Source: Proteus vulgaris
Lineage (GTDB): Bacteria; Pseudomonadota; Gammaproteobacteria; Enterobacterales; Enterobacteriaceae
Length of the DNA stretch: 64,000 bases
Assembly (NCBI RefSeq): GCF_033708015.1
Contig: NZ_CP137920.1
Location: 620,001-684,000, forward strand
Direction of reading: 5' to 3'
A program made the translations under genes and the position numbers. Below the pieces are notes generated by a model. It was not told where the DNA came from. It did not search any database and was given only the letters and a program-made list of their open reading frames with translations. Of this stretch, positions 37,396 through 46,358 are shown one piece after another (position 1 is the first letter of the stretch; each line of letters opens with the position of its first letter).

Positions 37396-37610
37396 TATAT
37401 TTATCTGATGCTGTTATTATAAAAGTTAAAAAACATTGTTTTTCAAATGGTTATGCATTTATTCTAAGTCTAGTCTTAAAAAAGCATTTTAGATAAATCA
37501 TAATGTGATTTGTAATTTCTCTAACATTATGAAAAATAATAAGTTTTAATTCCTATTTTATTCTTGAGCACAAATTTTTCGCATTTTTTGCATTTTTTTT
37601 CATTATTCCC

Positions 37611-37638
37611 CTTGATGAATGTATTTATGACCCCATCT
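37611..37638 (+). promoter_or_regulatory. Sigma-32 heat-shock promoter P1 of dnaK
   Basis: CTTGATG (37611-37617), a 13-bp spacer and CCCCATCT (37631-37638) match the sigma-32 consensus and closely resemble the remembered E. coli dnaK P1 promoter (CTTGATGACG, then CCCCATTT). It lies 160 bp before dnaK. Confidence 0.85.
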
Positions 37639-37724
37639 ACTTTTTCAACTGCAATTACCACTATTGAGTTGCGTTGATTTTGTATCCGCTTTGAGATGAT
37701 GTTGTTTAGTCTATTAATTTGTGA

Positions 37725-37752
37725 CTTGAAAAATGAATATTCATCCTCATAT
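37725..37752 (+). promoter_or_regulatory. Sigma-32 heat-shock promoter P2 of dnaK
   Basis: CTTGAAA (37725-37731), a 13-bp spacer and CCTCATAT (37745-37752) form a second sigma-32 promoter about 47 bp before the dnaK start. Tandem heat-shock promoters are also known for E. coli dnaKJ. Confidence 0.85.
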
Positions 37753-37798
37753 AGATTGGTAATCAAATTGATAAAGAATTCTCTTTGGAGGCGTTTAA

Positions 37799-39724
37799 AT
37801 GGGTAAAATTATTGGTATTGACCTGGGTACAACTAACTCTTGTGTTGCTGTAATGGATGGCAAAACTGCCCGGGTTATTGAAAACGCAGAAGGCGATCGT
37901 ACTACTCCTTCAATCGTTGCTTATGCACAAGATGGTGAAATTTTAGTTGGTCAACCTGCAAAACGTCAGGCTGTGACTAATCCACAAAATACTTTATTTG
38001 CCATCAAACGTTTAATTGGTCGTCGTTTTGAAGATGCAGAAGTTCAGCGTGACGTTGCTATCATGCCTTACAAAATTGTAAAAGCGGATAACGGTGATGC
38101 TTGGATTGAAGCGCGTAACGAAAAAATGGCTCCACCACAAGTATCTGCTGAAGTTTTGAAAAAAATGAAGAAAACAGCGGAAGACTATTTAGGTGAAGCT
38201 GTTACTGAAGCGGTTATTACTGTTCCAGCTTACTTTAACGATGCTCAACGTCAAGCGACTAAAGATGCGGGTCGTATCGCTGGTCTTGATGTTAAACGTA
38301 TTATTAACGAACCAACAGCGGCTGCTCTGGCTTACGGCTTAGATCGTGAAGTGGGTAACCGTACTATCGCAGTTTACGACTTAGGTGGTGGTACATTCGA
38401 TATCTCTATCATCGAAATTGATGAAGTTGATGGCGAAAAAACCTATGAAGTTCTGTCTACCAATGGTGATACTCACTTAGGTGGTGAAGACTTCGATAGC
38501 CGTTTAATTAACTATTTAGTTGATGAATTTAAGAAAGAACAAGGCATTGATCTGCGTAACGATCCATTAGCAATGCAACGTCTGAAAGAAGCAGCAGAGA
38601 AAGCGAAAATCGAATTATCTTCTGCACAACAAACAGATGTTAACTTGCCATACGTTACAGCTGATGCGACTGGCCCTAAACACTTAAATATCAAAGTAAC
38701 TCGTGCAAAACTGGAATCTTTAGTTGAAGATTTAGTTAAACGTTCTATGGAACCAGTACGTGTTGCATTAGAAGATGCTGGTCTGAAAGTTAGCGAAGTT
38801 AACGACGTTATTCTGGTTGGTGGTCAAACTCGTATGCCAATGGTTCAAAAAACCGTTGCAGATTTCTTTGGTAAAGAGCCACGTAAAGACGTTAACCCAG
38901 ATGAAGCTGTTGCAATGGGTGCGGCTGTTCAAGGTGGTGTATTAGCGGGTGATGTTAAAGACGTTCTGTTACTTGACGTAACACCACTGTCTTTAGGTAT
39001 CGAAACAATGGGGGGTGTAATGACTTCCCTGATCGGAAAAAATACCACAATTCCAACTAAACATAGCCAAGTGTTCTCTACCGCAGAAGATAACCAATCT
39101 GCTGTAACTATTCACGTATTACAAGGTGAACGTAAACGTGCAAGTGATAACAAATCACTGGGTCAGTTTAACTTAGATGGTATTCAAGCAGCACCACGTG
39201 GTATGCCACAAATCGAAGTGACTTTTGATATCGATGCTGATGGTATCTTGCATGTATCAGCGAAAGATAAAAACAGCGGTCGTGAGCAAAACATCACTAT
39301 CAAAGCTTCTTCTGGCTTAAATGAAGAAGAAATCCAAAAAATGGTTCGTGATGCTGAAGCAAACGCAGAAGCTGACCGTAAGTTTGAAGAATTAGTACAA
39401 ACGCGTAACCAAGCTGACCAATTAGTTCACGGTACACGTAAACAAATTGAAGAAGCGGGTGATAAATTACCAGCGAACGATAAAGAATCTATCGAAAAAG
39501 CGGTAAGCGAGTTGGAAATTGCGTCTAAAGGTGAAGATAAAGACGCTATTGAAGCAAAAATTAAAGCGTTAGTTGAAGCTTCTGAAAAACTGCTAGAAAT
39601 CGCACAACAACAAGCTCAAGCAGGTGCAGCAGATAATGCCGCGGGTGCTGATGCAAGTGCGAAGAAAGATGACGACGTTGTCGATGCAGAATTTGAAGAA
39701 GTTGACGGCAAAGACAAGAAATAA
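37799..39724 (+). CDS. dnaK: Hsp70 chaperone DnaK
   Basis: The 641-residue chaperone starts [21 protein letters not shown]. ATPase marks are [44 protein letters not shown] and [13 protein letters not shown]. The linker [19 protein letters not shown] leads to the peptide-binding domain, and a helical lid ends in the acidic tail [11 protein letters not shown]. It binds exposed hydrophobic stretches of client proteins, working with DnaJ (the next gene) and GrpE, and in enterobacteria it also controls sigma-32 stability. GGAG lies before ATG 37799. Two sigma-32 promoters precede it. Confidence 0.98.
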   Translation: MGKIIGIDLGTTNSCVAVMDGKTARVIENAEGDRTTPSIVAYAQDGEILVGQPAKRQAVTNPQNTLFAIKRLIGRRFEDAEVQRDVAIMPYKIVKADNGDAWIEARNEKMAPPQVSAEVLKKMKKTAEDYLGEAVTEAVITVPAYFNDAQRQATKDAGRIAGLDVKRIINEPTAAALAYGLDREVGNRTIAVYDLGGGTFDISIIEIDEVDGEKTYEVLSTNGDTHLGGEDFDSRLINYLVDEFKKEQGIDLRNDPLAMQRLKEAAEKAKIELSSAQQTDVNLPYVTADATGPKHLNIKVTRAKLESLVEDLVKRSMEPVRVALEDAGLKVSEVNDVILVGGQTRMPMVQKTVADFFGKEPRKDVNPDEAVAMGAAVQGGVLAGDVKDVLLLDVTPLSLGIETMGGVMTSLIGKNTTIPTKHSQVFSTAEDNQSAVTIHVLQGERKRASDNKSLGQFNLDGIQAAPRGMPQIEVTFDIDADGILHVSAKDKNSGREQNITIKASSGLNEEEIQKMVRDAEANAEADRKFEELVQTRNQADQLVHGTRKQIEEAGDKLPANDKESIEKAVSELEIASKGEDKDAIEAKIKALVEASEKLLEIAQQQAQAGAADNAAGADASAKKDDDVVDAEFEEVDGKDKK

Positions 39725-39774
39725 TGCCCTTAACGGGCCACGGTAACTTACCTGTGAATAGTTACTGATACCGA

Positions 39775-39806
39775 ACACGGGCGTCGAGGAAACTCAACGC
39801 CCGTGT
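39775..39806 (+). other. GC-rich hairpin between dnaK and dnaJ
   Basis: ACACGGGCGT (39775-39784) and ACGCCCGTGT (39797-39806) form a perfect 10-bp stem with a 12-nt loop in the 105-bp dnaK-dnaJ gap. There is no T tract, so it is more likely an mRNA-stability or partial-termination element setting the DnaK:DnaJ ratio than a full terminator. Confidence 0.7.
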
Positions 39807-39829
39807 GCTTATGTCAAGGGTAATCTAGA

Positions 39830-40966
39830 ATGGCGAAAAGAGATTTTTACGAAGTCCTCGGTTTAAGTAAAACTGCCGATGAAAAAGAAATTAAACGCGC
39901 ATATAAGCGTTTAGCAATGAAATATCACCCAGATCGAAATCAAGGTGATAAAGATTCAGAAGCAAAATTCAAAGAAATTAAAGAAGCCTACGAGATCTTA
40001 AGTGATGCTCAAAAACGTGCTGCTTATGATCAATATGGTCATGCTGCGTTTGAGCAAGGCGGATTTGGTGGTCAAGGTGGCGGCTTCGGCGGTGGTGCTG
40101 ACTTTGGTGATATCTTTGGTGATGTATTTGGCGATATTTTTGGTGGTGGTCGTCGTCAACAGCGCGCAGCACGTGGTTCTGACTTACAATACAACATGGA
40201 TCTAACGCTTGAAGAGGCGGTTCGTGGTGTTACTAAAGAAATTCGTATACCTACACTAGAAACATGTGACAAATGCCATGGTAGTGGTGCTAAAGAAGGT
40301 ACATCGGCAGAAACCTGTTCTACTTGTCATGGTGCTGGTCAGGTTCATTTACGTCAAGGTTTCTTCACTGTACAGCAAGCGTGTCCAACGTGTCATGGTC
40401 GCGGTAAAGTGATTAAAGAGCCTTGTTCTAAATGTCATGGTGATGGTCGTGTTGAACGGTCTAAAACGTTGTCCGTTAAAATTCCAGCCGGTGTTGATAC
40501 CGGTGACCGTATTCGCTTAAGTGGTGAGGGTGAAGCCGGTGAAAATGGCGCACCAGCAGGCGATTTATACGTACAGGTTCATGTTCGTCAGCATCATATT
40601 TTTGAACGTGATGGCAATAATCTTTACTGTGAAGTACCTATTAACTTCGCCATTGCTGCTTTAGGTGGTGAGATTGAAGTCCCAACACTTGATGGCCGTG
40701 TGAAACTTAAAATTCCAGCAGAAACACAAACTGGAAAAATGTTCCGCATGAAAGGCAAAGGTGTTAAATCAGTACGCAGTAGCAGTATTGGTGATTTAAT
40801 GTGCCGCGTTGTGGTTGAAACCCCCGTTAAACTCAATGAAAAACAAAAAGAGTTAATGGAACAACTGGGTGAATCATTTGGTGGTAAGAGTGGTGAGAAA
40901 AATACCCCTCGTTCTAAAAGCTTCTTAGATGGTGTGAAAAAATTCTTTGATGATTTAACCAAATAA
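39830..40966 (+). CDS. dnaJ: Hsp40 co-chaperone DnaJ
   Basis: The 378-residue class-A J protein has a J domain with the HPD motif in KYHPDRN (residues about 5-70) and a Gly/Phe-rich stretch ([17 protein letters not shown]). Four zinc-binding CxxCxGxG repeats follow ([32 protein letters not shown]), then the C-terminal client-binding domains. It delivers clients to DnaK and stimulates its ATPase. It follows dnaK in one heat-shock operon and is closed by a strong terminator. Length agrees with E. coli DnaJ (376). Confidence 0.97.
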   Translation: MAKRDFYEVLGLSKTADEKEIKRAYKRLAMKYHPDRNQGDKDSEAKFKEIKEAYEILSDAQKRAAYDQYGHAAFEQGGFGGQGGGFGGGADFGDIFGDVFGDIFGGGRRQQRAARGSDLQYNMDLTLEEAVRGVTKEIRIPTLETCDKCHGSGAKEGTSAETCSTCHGAGQVHLRQGFFTVQQACPTCHGRGKVIKEPCSKCHGDGRVERSKTLSVKIPAGVDTGDRIRLSGEGEAGENGAPAGDLYVQVHVRQHHIFERDGNNLYCEVPINFAIAALGGEIEVPTLDGRVKLKIPAETQTGKMFRMKGKGVKSVRSSSIGDLMCRVVVETPVKLNEKQKELMEQLGESFGGKSGEKNTPRSKSFLDGVKKFFDDLTK

Positions 40967-40983
40967 TTTTTCTTATCACCTTC

Positions 40984-41023
40984 AAAAAGGCCTGATGATA
41001 AATTCTGTCATCAGGCCTTTTTA
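40984..41023. terminator. Bidirectional intrinsic terminator
   Basis: AAAAAGGCCTGATGA pairs with TCATCAGGCCTTTTT. It lies between the convergent dnaJ and EamA-transporter genes. Confidence 0.88.
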
Positions 41024-41041
41024 TTTGAATGATGTTTCATG

Positions 41042-41887
41042 TTATCCCATCTTAATAGCAATAATACCTGCAAAAATGACTAAACACGCCAATAGCTGTT
41101 TACGGTTAAATTGCTCTTTTAACAGATAGACAGATAAGATCATGGCAAATAACACGCTAGTCTCTCTTAACGCCGCCACAAGCACGATTGAGGCATGGCT
41201 CATCGCCCATATCACAATACCATAGCTTACCAACTGCATGATCCCACCTAAAAATGCAGGTTTCCAATAATCCTTTATCTTAGTTTTTAAATGTTGGCGA
41301 TAACGAAGCCAAGCAAGTAAATACATTGCGATGCCATTTAAAAAGAAGAGCCATAAAATATATGCAAACGGCGTTTCACCTACGCGTGAGCCATTACCAT
41401 CAGATAGGGTATAACTTGCAGTAAATAATGCGGTAAGCAGCGCAAAAAAGAGTGCATCTTTACGTAAATTAAACTCTGCTATTTTTCTACTACGTGAGAT
41501 CAGGATAATACCCAGAATGATAAATAAAATGCCTAGCAAGCCAGCTATTGGGAGTGTTTCATGGAAGAGAAAAAAACCAAGAAAAGCGGTCATTAATGGT
41601 GCACTACCACGAGAGATAGGGTAGACCTGATTAAAATCAGCCAATGCATAACAGCGACTTAAAGAGAGTGTGTAACCTACATGAAATAAAACAGAGAGAA
41701 TAAGCCATTTCCATGCACCAATATCAGGGAGCCCAACCCAAAACAGGGCGGGGAGCGTTACAACACCCGAAAAAAAAGTCAGTAACGAGATCCCTAAAAA
41801 TCGATCACTACCTACTTTAACCAATGCATTCCAACACGCATGAAAGATAGCGGCGAATAAAACGGCAATAAAAATAGTAATCGACAT
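41042..41887 (-). CDS. EamA/DMT-family transporter
   Basis: The protein has 281 residues from ATG 41887 (MSITIFIAVLFAAIFHACWN). The frame is open to 41944, but the extra 19 residues (MCYCLIDSEY onward) are polar and would displace the first helix from the N-terminus. Ten hydrophobic segments in two EamA halves are visible, with the family feature PISRGSAPLMTAFLGFFLFHE in the first half and VALRETSVLFAMILSVYLLKE in the second, followed by the last helix. Such drug/metabolite transporters export amino acids, metabolites or drugs; the substrate here cannot be told. The gene is absent from the E. coli dnaJ-nhaA interval as remembered. It is convergent with dnaJ and divergent from nhaA. Confidence 0.83.
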   Translation of the reverse strand: MSITIFIAVLFAAIFHACWNALVKVGSDRFLGISLLTFFSGVVTLPALFWVGLPDIGAWKWLILSVLFHVGYTLSLSRCYALADFNQVYPISRGSAPLMTAFLGFFLFHETLPIAGLLGILFIILGIILISRSRKIAEFNLRKDALFFALLTALFTASYTLSDGNGSRVGETPFAYILWLFFLNGIAMYLLAWLRYRQHLKTKIKDYWKPAFLGGIMQLVSYGIVIWAMSHASIVLVAALRETSVLFAMILSVYLLKEQFNRKQLLACLVIFAGIIAIKMG

Positions 41888-42333
41888 ATTGATAGAAACC
41901 TTACTATAACGGGAGTATTCACTATCTATAAGACAATAACACAATGGTTAAATAGTGAAATGAATAACATTTTTTCTCTTATAATTTTGGAAGGCTATAA
42001 ATAAAAAGATAAGAATAATAATTTTTTGATAATTAAAGATTGATATATCTGATCTATTTTATCAATTGCTATGATTTATCAAATAAGAGGCTTGTTTTTA
42101 CTTAATTGTAAAAAATAACATTTGTATTCAATGTGTTATTGTAATTGTTATTAATTATTCCTATTTTTTATTTTTGAAAAATTATGTTGATGAATTGATA
42201 CTATTTATCTTATTTTTCTTGATATTTCCTTTTAAATTCGAAAAATCCGAGTTGTTATCAATAAATAATCTGTTTTTTACGAATTTATAATTATCATATT
42301 ATTAACAAGATTAGTGATTCTGAGGTTAATATT
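41888..42333. other. Upstream region of nhaA
   Basis: About 450 bp of extremely AT-rich DNA lie between the divergent transporter gene and nhaA. It should hold the nhaA promoter and NhaR-binding sites, as nhaA is NhaR- and sodium-controlled in E. coli. No box can be assigned with confidence because the composition gives many chance matches. No gene is seen. Confidence 0.45.
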
Positions 42334-43512
42334 ATGACGGCAATTATTAGACAATTTTTAAAATTAGAGGCATCAGGCGGTATTCTTCTGATTATTGCTG
42401 CCATTATCGCATTGATTATGGCGAACACACCTCTAAGTGCTTTGTATAATGAGTTTTTATCCGTTCCTATTATGATCAAATTCGGTGCGTTCGAACTTGA
42501 TAAGCCATTATTGCTTTGGGTAAATGATGCCTTAATGGCGATCTTTTTCTTAGTGGTAGGATTGGAAGTTAAACGGGAATTAAAAGAAGGATCTTTGGCT
42601 CAGCGCGACAGAGCTATTTTCCCAGCAATAGCCGCAGTAGGCGGTATGTTAGCACCCGCATTGATTTATTTGATGTTTAATCATACGGATGCCGTGGGAC
42701 AGCAAGGTTGGGCAATTCCAGCGGCAACAGACATTGCTTTTGCATTGGGTGTTATGGCGTTACTTGGCAAGCGTGTTCCTGTCGAGTTAAAAGTCTTCTT
42801 GTTAGCATTAGCTATCATCGATGATTTAGGTGTAATTGTCATTATTGCGCTCTTTTATTCAAAGAGTATTGCACTAATGCCTCTCGCTTTGGCGGGGTTG
42901 ATTGTGATTGCTCTGGGCATAATGAACTGGCGTAAAGTGGGGAATACGGCTGCTTATTTAATTCTTGGATTCATCTTGTGGGTATGTATTTTAAAATCAG
43001 GTATTCATGCAACGATTGCAGGTGTGATTGTTGGATTCCTTATCCCATTAAGAAATAAAGAAGGTGATTCTCCTTCTGAAGAATTAGAGCATGTGCTACA
43101 CCCTTGGGTTGCCTATTTTATTCTACCGCTGTTTGCATTTAGTAACGCAGGGGTTTCTTTAAATGGTGTAACGCTTGATGGCATGTTATCTGCTTTACCA
43201 TTAGGTATCGCGTTAGGTCTATTTTTAGGTAAGCCGATTGGAATTTTCCTCTTTAGTTGGGTTTCGGTAAAACTAGGCATTGCAAAATTACCAGATGCGA
43301 TTAACCTTAAACAAATATTTGCTGTATCTGTGCTATGTGGTATCGGTTTTACTATGTCTATCTTTATTGCTGGATTAGCATTTGATGGTGCAGATGAGGC
43401 TTATAATACCTACGCTAAGCTTGGTATTTTAGTCGGTTCAACAGTAGCTGCTGTTGTGGGATATTTATTGCTTCGTTCTGTTTTACCGAAGTTAAAAACG
43501 AAGTTAATATAG
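42334..43512 (+). CDS. nhaA: Na+/H+ antiporter NhaA
   Basis: The 392-residue inner-membrane protein has about 12 helices. The ion-binding aspartates are Asp163 and Asp164 in [10 protein letters not shown], the same numbering as E. coli NhaA. Other family segments are [61 protein letters not shown] and [16 protein letters not shown]. It exchanges two protons for one sodium ion, protecting against sodium and alkaline stress. This is relevant for a urease-producing group such as Proteus, though that link is inference. The regulator gene nhaR follows after a hairpin. Confidence 0.96.
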   Translation: MTAIIRQFLKLEASGGILLIIAAIIALIMANTPLSALYNEFLSVPIMIKFGAFELDKPLLLWVNDALMAIFFLVVGLEVKRELKEGSLAQRDRAIFPAIAAVGGMLAPALIYLMFNHTDAVGQQGWAIPAATDIAFALGVMALLGKRVPVELKVFLLALAIIDDLGVIVIIALFYSKSIALMPLALAGLIVIALGIMNWRKVGNTAAYLILGFILWVCILKSGIHATIAGVIVGFLIPLRNKEGDSPSEELEHVLHPWVAYFILPLFAFSNAGVSLNGVTLDGMLSALPLGIALGLFLGKPIGIFLFSWVSVKLGIAKLPDAINLKQIFAVSVLCGIGFTMSIFIAGLAFDGADEAYNTYAKLGILVGSTVAAVVGYLLLRSVLPKLKTKLI

Positions 43513-43571
43513 GGAAATTTATTACGGATTTGAGTTTCTTAACACAATAAATACCGAGCTATATATTTAAA

Positions 43572-43611
43572 CCTACGGTGCAATACAGTGTATTGTGCCG
43601 TAGGTGTTTTT
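43572..43611 (+). terminator. Intrinsic terminator between nhaA and nhaR
   Basis: CCTACGG and CCGTAGG close an outer stem, AATACA and TGTATT an inner one, with a small internal mismatch, followed by TGTTTTT. It would reduce read-through from nhaA into nhaR. Confidence 0.75.
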
Positions 43612-43701
43612 ATGAGGATTGGATGCAAGGAAAGCCAATCGCAAACTAATGGGTTATTACATAGTCTGTGTTGAAGCACAGAAGTTGAAAGGAAGATAAC
43701 T

Positions 43702-44622
43702 ATGCGGGTGTCACATCTCAATTTTAACCATCTTTATTATTTTTGGCATGTGTGTAAAGAAGGCTCTGTTGTGGGTGCAGCGCAAGCGCTGTATTTGACA
43801 CCTCAGACAATCACAGGGCAAATTAAAGCATTAGAAGAAAGATTGGGTGGCAAGTTATTTAAACGTCAAGGAAGAGGGCTGGTTCCTTCAGAATTGGGTC
43901 AGCTTATTTTTCGTTATGCCGATAAAATGTTTATGCTTAGCCAAGAAATGCTGGATATTGTCAACTACAGTCAAGAATCGAATTTACTGTTTGATGTCGG
44001 CGTCGCGGATGCATTATCAAAACAATTAGTCAGTCGAGTCTTAGAAACGGCGGTTATTGATAATGAGCAAATTCATTTACGTTGTTTTGAATCTACTCAT
44101 GAACTATTACTAGAACAATTAAGTCAGCATAAGTTGGATATGATCCTATCAGATTGCCCTGTGGATTCGTCACAACAAGAAGGACTGTTCTCTGTAAAAC
44201 TGGGCGAATGTAATATGAGTTTTTTTTGCAGCCATCCGCTTCCTGAAAAGCCGTTCCCTGAATGTTTAGAAGAGCGAAAACTCCTTATTCCGGGGCGTCG
44301 ATATATGTTAGGTCGCCACTTATTAACATGGATACGTAATAAAAATCTGCAAGTGGAAATATTGGGTGAGTTTGATGATGCGGCATTAATGAAAGCATTT
44401 GGCTTAAATTATAATGCTATCTTTGTCGCGCCTTCACTGTATACCGATGAAACTTTTGCTCATAGTAATATCGAAGAGATTGGGGTGCTTGATACAGTAA
44501 AAGAAGAGTATTACGCGATTTTTGCAGAGCGAATGATCCAACATCCAGCGGTTCAACGTGTCTGTAACACGGATTTTTCAGCACTCTTTAATGGTGATAA
44601 AAAGGGTGTTACAACCCCATAA
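43702..44622 (+). CDS. nhaR: LysR-type transcriptional activator NhaR
   Basis: The 306-residue regulator has an N-terminal winged helix-turn-helix ([42 protein letters not shown]) described here by its ends only: NHLYYFWHV at residue 9 and [12 protein letters not shown] before the wing. A LysR co-inducer domain follows ([29 protein letters not shown]). NhaR senses sodium and activates nhaA; in E. coli it also controls osmC and pgaABCD. ATG 43702 has AGGA at good spacing; GTG 43708 would give an N-terminus nearer to E. coli NhaR (MSHLNFNH) and is a real alternative. It ends at a terminator shared with rpsT. Confidence 0.94.
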   Translation: MRVSHLNFNHLYYFWHVCKEGSVVGAAQALYLTPQTITGQIKALEERLGGKLFKRQGRGLVPSELGQLIFRYADKMFMLSQEMLDIVNYSQESNLLFDVGVADALSKQLVSRVLETAVIDNEQIHLRCFESTHELLLEQLSQHKLDMILSDCPVDSSQQEGLFSVKLGECNMSFFCSHPLPEKPFPECLEERKLLIPGRRYMLGRHLLTWIRNKNLQVEILGEFDDAALMKAFGLNYNAIFVAPSLYTDETFAHSNIEEIGVLDTVKEEYYAIFAERMIQHPAVQRVCNTDFSALFNGDKKGVTTP

Positions 44623-44650
44623 ATAGATGGTGGTTAAAAAATAGAAAACA

Positions 44651-44675
44651 AAAAACCGGCATAAGCCGGTTTTTT
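44651..44675. terminator. Bidirectional intrinsic terminator
   Basis: AAAAACCGGC, loop ATAA, GCCGGTTTTT: a perfect stem. It lies between the convergent nhaR and rpsT genes. Confidence 0.9.
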
Positions 44676-44694
44676 GTAACACAATAAAACAATA

Positions 44695-44955
44695 TTACAT
44701 TGCTTTGATTTGTGCTTGCAGATTAGCTTTATGACGTGCTGCTTTATTCTTGTGAATTAAGCCTTTAGTTGCCTGACGGTCAACAAGTGGTTGCATGTCA
44801 TTAAATGCTTTTTGTGCTGCTTCTTTATCACCTGAAGCAATTGCTGCGTATACTTTTTTGATGTAAGTACGCATCATAGAACGACGGCTTGCGTTGTGCT
44901 GACGACGCTTTTCAGACTGAACCGCACGTTTCTTAGCTGATTTGATATTAGCCAA
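44695..44955 (-). CDS. rpsT: 30S ribosomal protein S20
   Basis: The 86-residue basic protein reads [18 protein letters not shown] at the start and contains [14 protein letters not shown] and [15 protein letters not shown], the S20 family. It binds 16S rRNA in the body of the small subunit. The initiation codon is TTG (44953-44955), preceded by GGAG seven bases away; E. coli rpsT also starts with UUG, which is part of its autogenous translational control. It is monocistronic, with a clear promoter at 45006-45034 and a terminator after it. Confidence 0.97.
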   Translation of the reverse strand: MANIKSAKKRAVQSEKRRQHNASRRSMMRTYIKKVYAAIASGDKEAAQKAFNDMQPLVDRQATKGLIHKNKAARHKANLQAQIKAM

Positions 44956-45005
44956 GTTCCAACTCCCAAATATATTCTAGCGAGGACAAATACAAAGGTG
45001 AAGGA

Positions 45006-45034
45006 ATATGCCTTTTCAACCTAAGTTTGTCAAT
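45006..45034 (-). promoter_or_regulatory. Sigma-70 promoter of rpsT
   Basis: Read on the reverse strand: -35 TTGACA (45034-45029), a 17-bp spacer and -10 CATATT (45011-45006), about 50 bp before the TTG start. The consensus -35 and ideal spacing suit a ribosomal-protein gene. Confidence 0.75.
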
Positions 45035-45387
45035 GGATTTATACAAAATTAGCGTCGTTGTACGCGACACTTGTTTCGTTGTGATGGCGCAAGATTTTAT
45101 CAGTTAAGACGGGTAGAATACAGTCTTTTGAGTGAAAAAATCATCAAAATCGTGTATATGAGTAATAAATAATAGATTCTAATAGGATCTATGTTTGATT
45201 TTATGCGATTTTATAACCAAGAAGTGAGTGATAGTCCATTTTTTTGTTTGATGTGAGCAATCAAATTTAAGAATAACAGTGAATCGACTTGTTGAGATAT
45301 TACTCATCAATAAACATTGATATATTGGGTTACTCTCAAGCCTTTGACAAGGTATAATCCAATAATTTCCACGGTATTGAGCCAGTT
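45035..45387. other. rpsT-ribF divergent intergenic remainder
   Basis: About 350 bp without a supported gene. On the forward strand TATAAT (45353-45358), 30 bp before ribF, is the likely -10 box of the ribF-ileS-lspA-fkpB-ispH operon; its -35 box is poor. E. coli yaaY, a small gene here, is not recognisable. Confidence 0.5.
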
Positions 45388-46329
45388 ATGGAGCTAATTC
45401 GCGGTATACAAAATATTAGAGCGCGACACCACGGTTGCGTTCTGACAATTGGGAATTTTGATGGTGTCCATAGAGGCCATCAGGCATTATTGAAACACTT
45501 GAAACAAGAGGCTTCACAGCGAGGATTACCTACGGTTGTGATGACATTTGAGCCTCAGCCACTTGAGTTCTTTTTACCAGAAAAGGCACCAGCACGTCTG
45601 ACTCGTTTACGAGACAAGATTAAATATTTAGCTGAATGTGGTATTGATTATCTTTTGTGTGTCAAATTTGATAAACAATTTGCGGCGCAAACGCCAGAAG
45701 AATTTGTTTCATCACTATTGGTGAATAAATTAGGCGTGAAGTTTCTAGCCATTGGCGATGATTTTCGCTTTGGTAAAAATCGTGAAGGTGATTTTCACTT
45801 TTTACAGCAAGCCGGTGCAAGATATGGATTTGAAGTCGCGAATACCGAAAGTTATTGTGATAAAGGATTGCGTATCAGTAGCACGGCAGTACGAGAAGCG
45901 TTACTCAATGATGATTTAGTCCTTGCTGAATCACTACTAGGACACCCTTACAGTATTTGTGGGCGTGTCATTCATGGTAATGAATTGGGTAGAACCATTG
46001 GTTTTCCGACAGCCAATATTCCTATGAAACGCTTAGTTGCACCCGTTAAAGGCGTTTATGCCGTTGATGTCTATTTATCAGATAATCAATCACCTTTACC
46101 CGGTGTGGCAAATATCGGAAGTCGTCCTACTGTAAAAGGGAAAGGCGTACAATTAGAAGTTCATTTAATCGACGTTAATATGGATTTATATGGACGTCGT
46201 ATTGATGTTGTGTTACGAAAGAAATTACGTAATGAACAGCGATTTGCATCATTGGATGCATTGAAGCAGCAAATCGCAGATGATGTGGCTACTGCTAGGG
46301 ATTTTTTATCGCAGCGGTCGGAGTCATAA
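45388..46329 (+). CDS. ribF: Bifunctional riboflavin kinase / FAD synthetase
   Basis: The 313-residue protein has an N-terminal nucleotidyltransferase fold with TIGNFDGVHRGHQALL and RISSTAVREALL, which adenylates FMN to FAD. The C-terminal riboflavin kinase domain has GRVIHGNELGRTIGFPTANI, KGVYAVDVYL and GVANIGSRPTVKG. It makes FMN and FAD from riboflavin. It is the first gene of a five-gene run (ribF-ileS-lspA-fkpB-ispH) in the same order as E. coli, 29 bp before ileS. Confidence 0.96.
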   Translation: MELIRGIQNIRARHHGCVLTIGNFDGVHRGHQALLKHLKQEASQRGLPTVVMTFEPQPLEFFLPEKAPARLTRLRDKIKYLAECGIDYLLCVKFDKQFAAQTPEEFVSSLLVNKLGVKFLAIGDDFRFGKNREGDFHFLQQAGARYGFEVANTESYCDKGLRISSTAVREALLNDDLVLAESLLGHPYSICGRVIHGNELGRTIGFPTANIPMKRLVAPVKGVYAVDVYLSDNQSPLPGVANIGSRPTVKGKGVQLEVHLIDVNMDLYGRRIDVVLRKKLRNEQRFASLDALKQQIADDVATARDFLSQRSES

Positions 46330-46358
46330 ACTAGCGGAAAATTGGAACTGAGAATCGA

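Noticed and set aside
37527..37766. 79-codon reverse frame before dnaK
   Set aside because: It lies across both sigma-32 promoters of dnaK and has low-complexity asparagine/lysine composition; promoter DNA is the better explanation.
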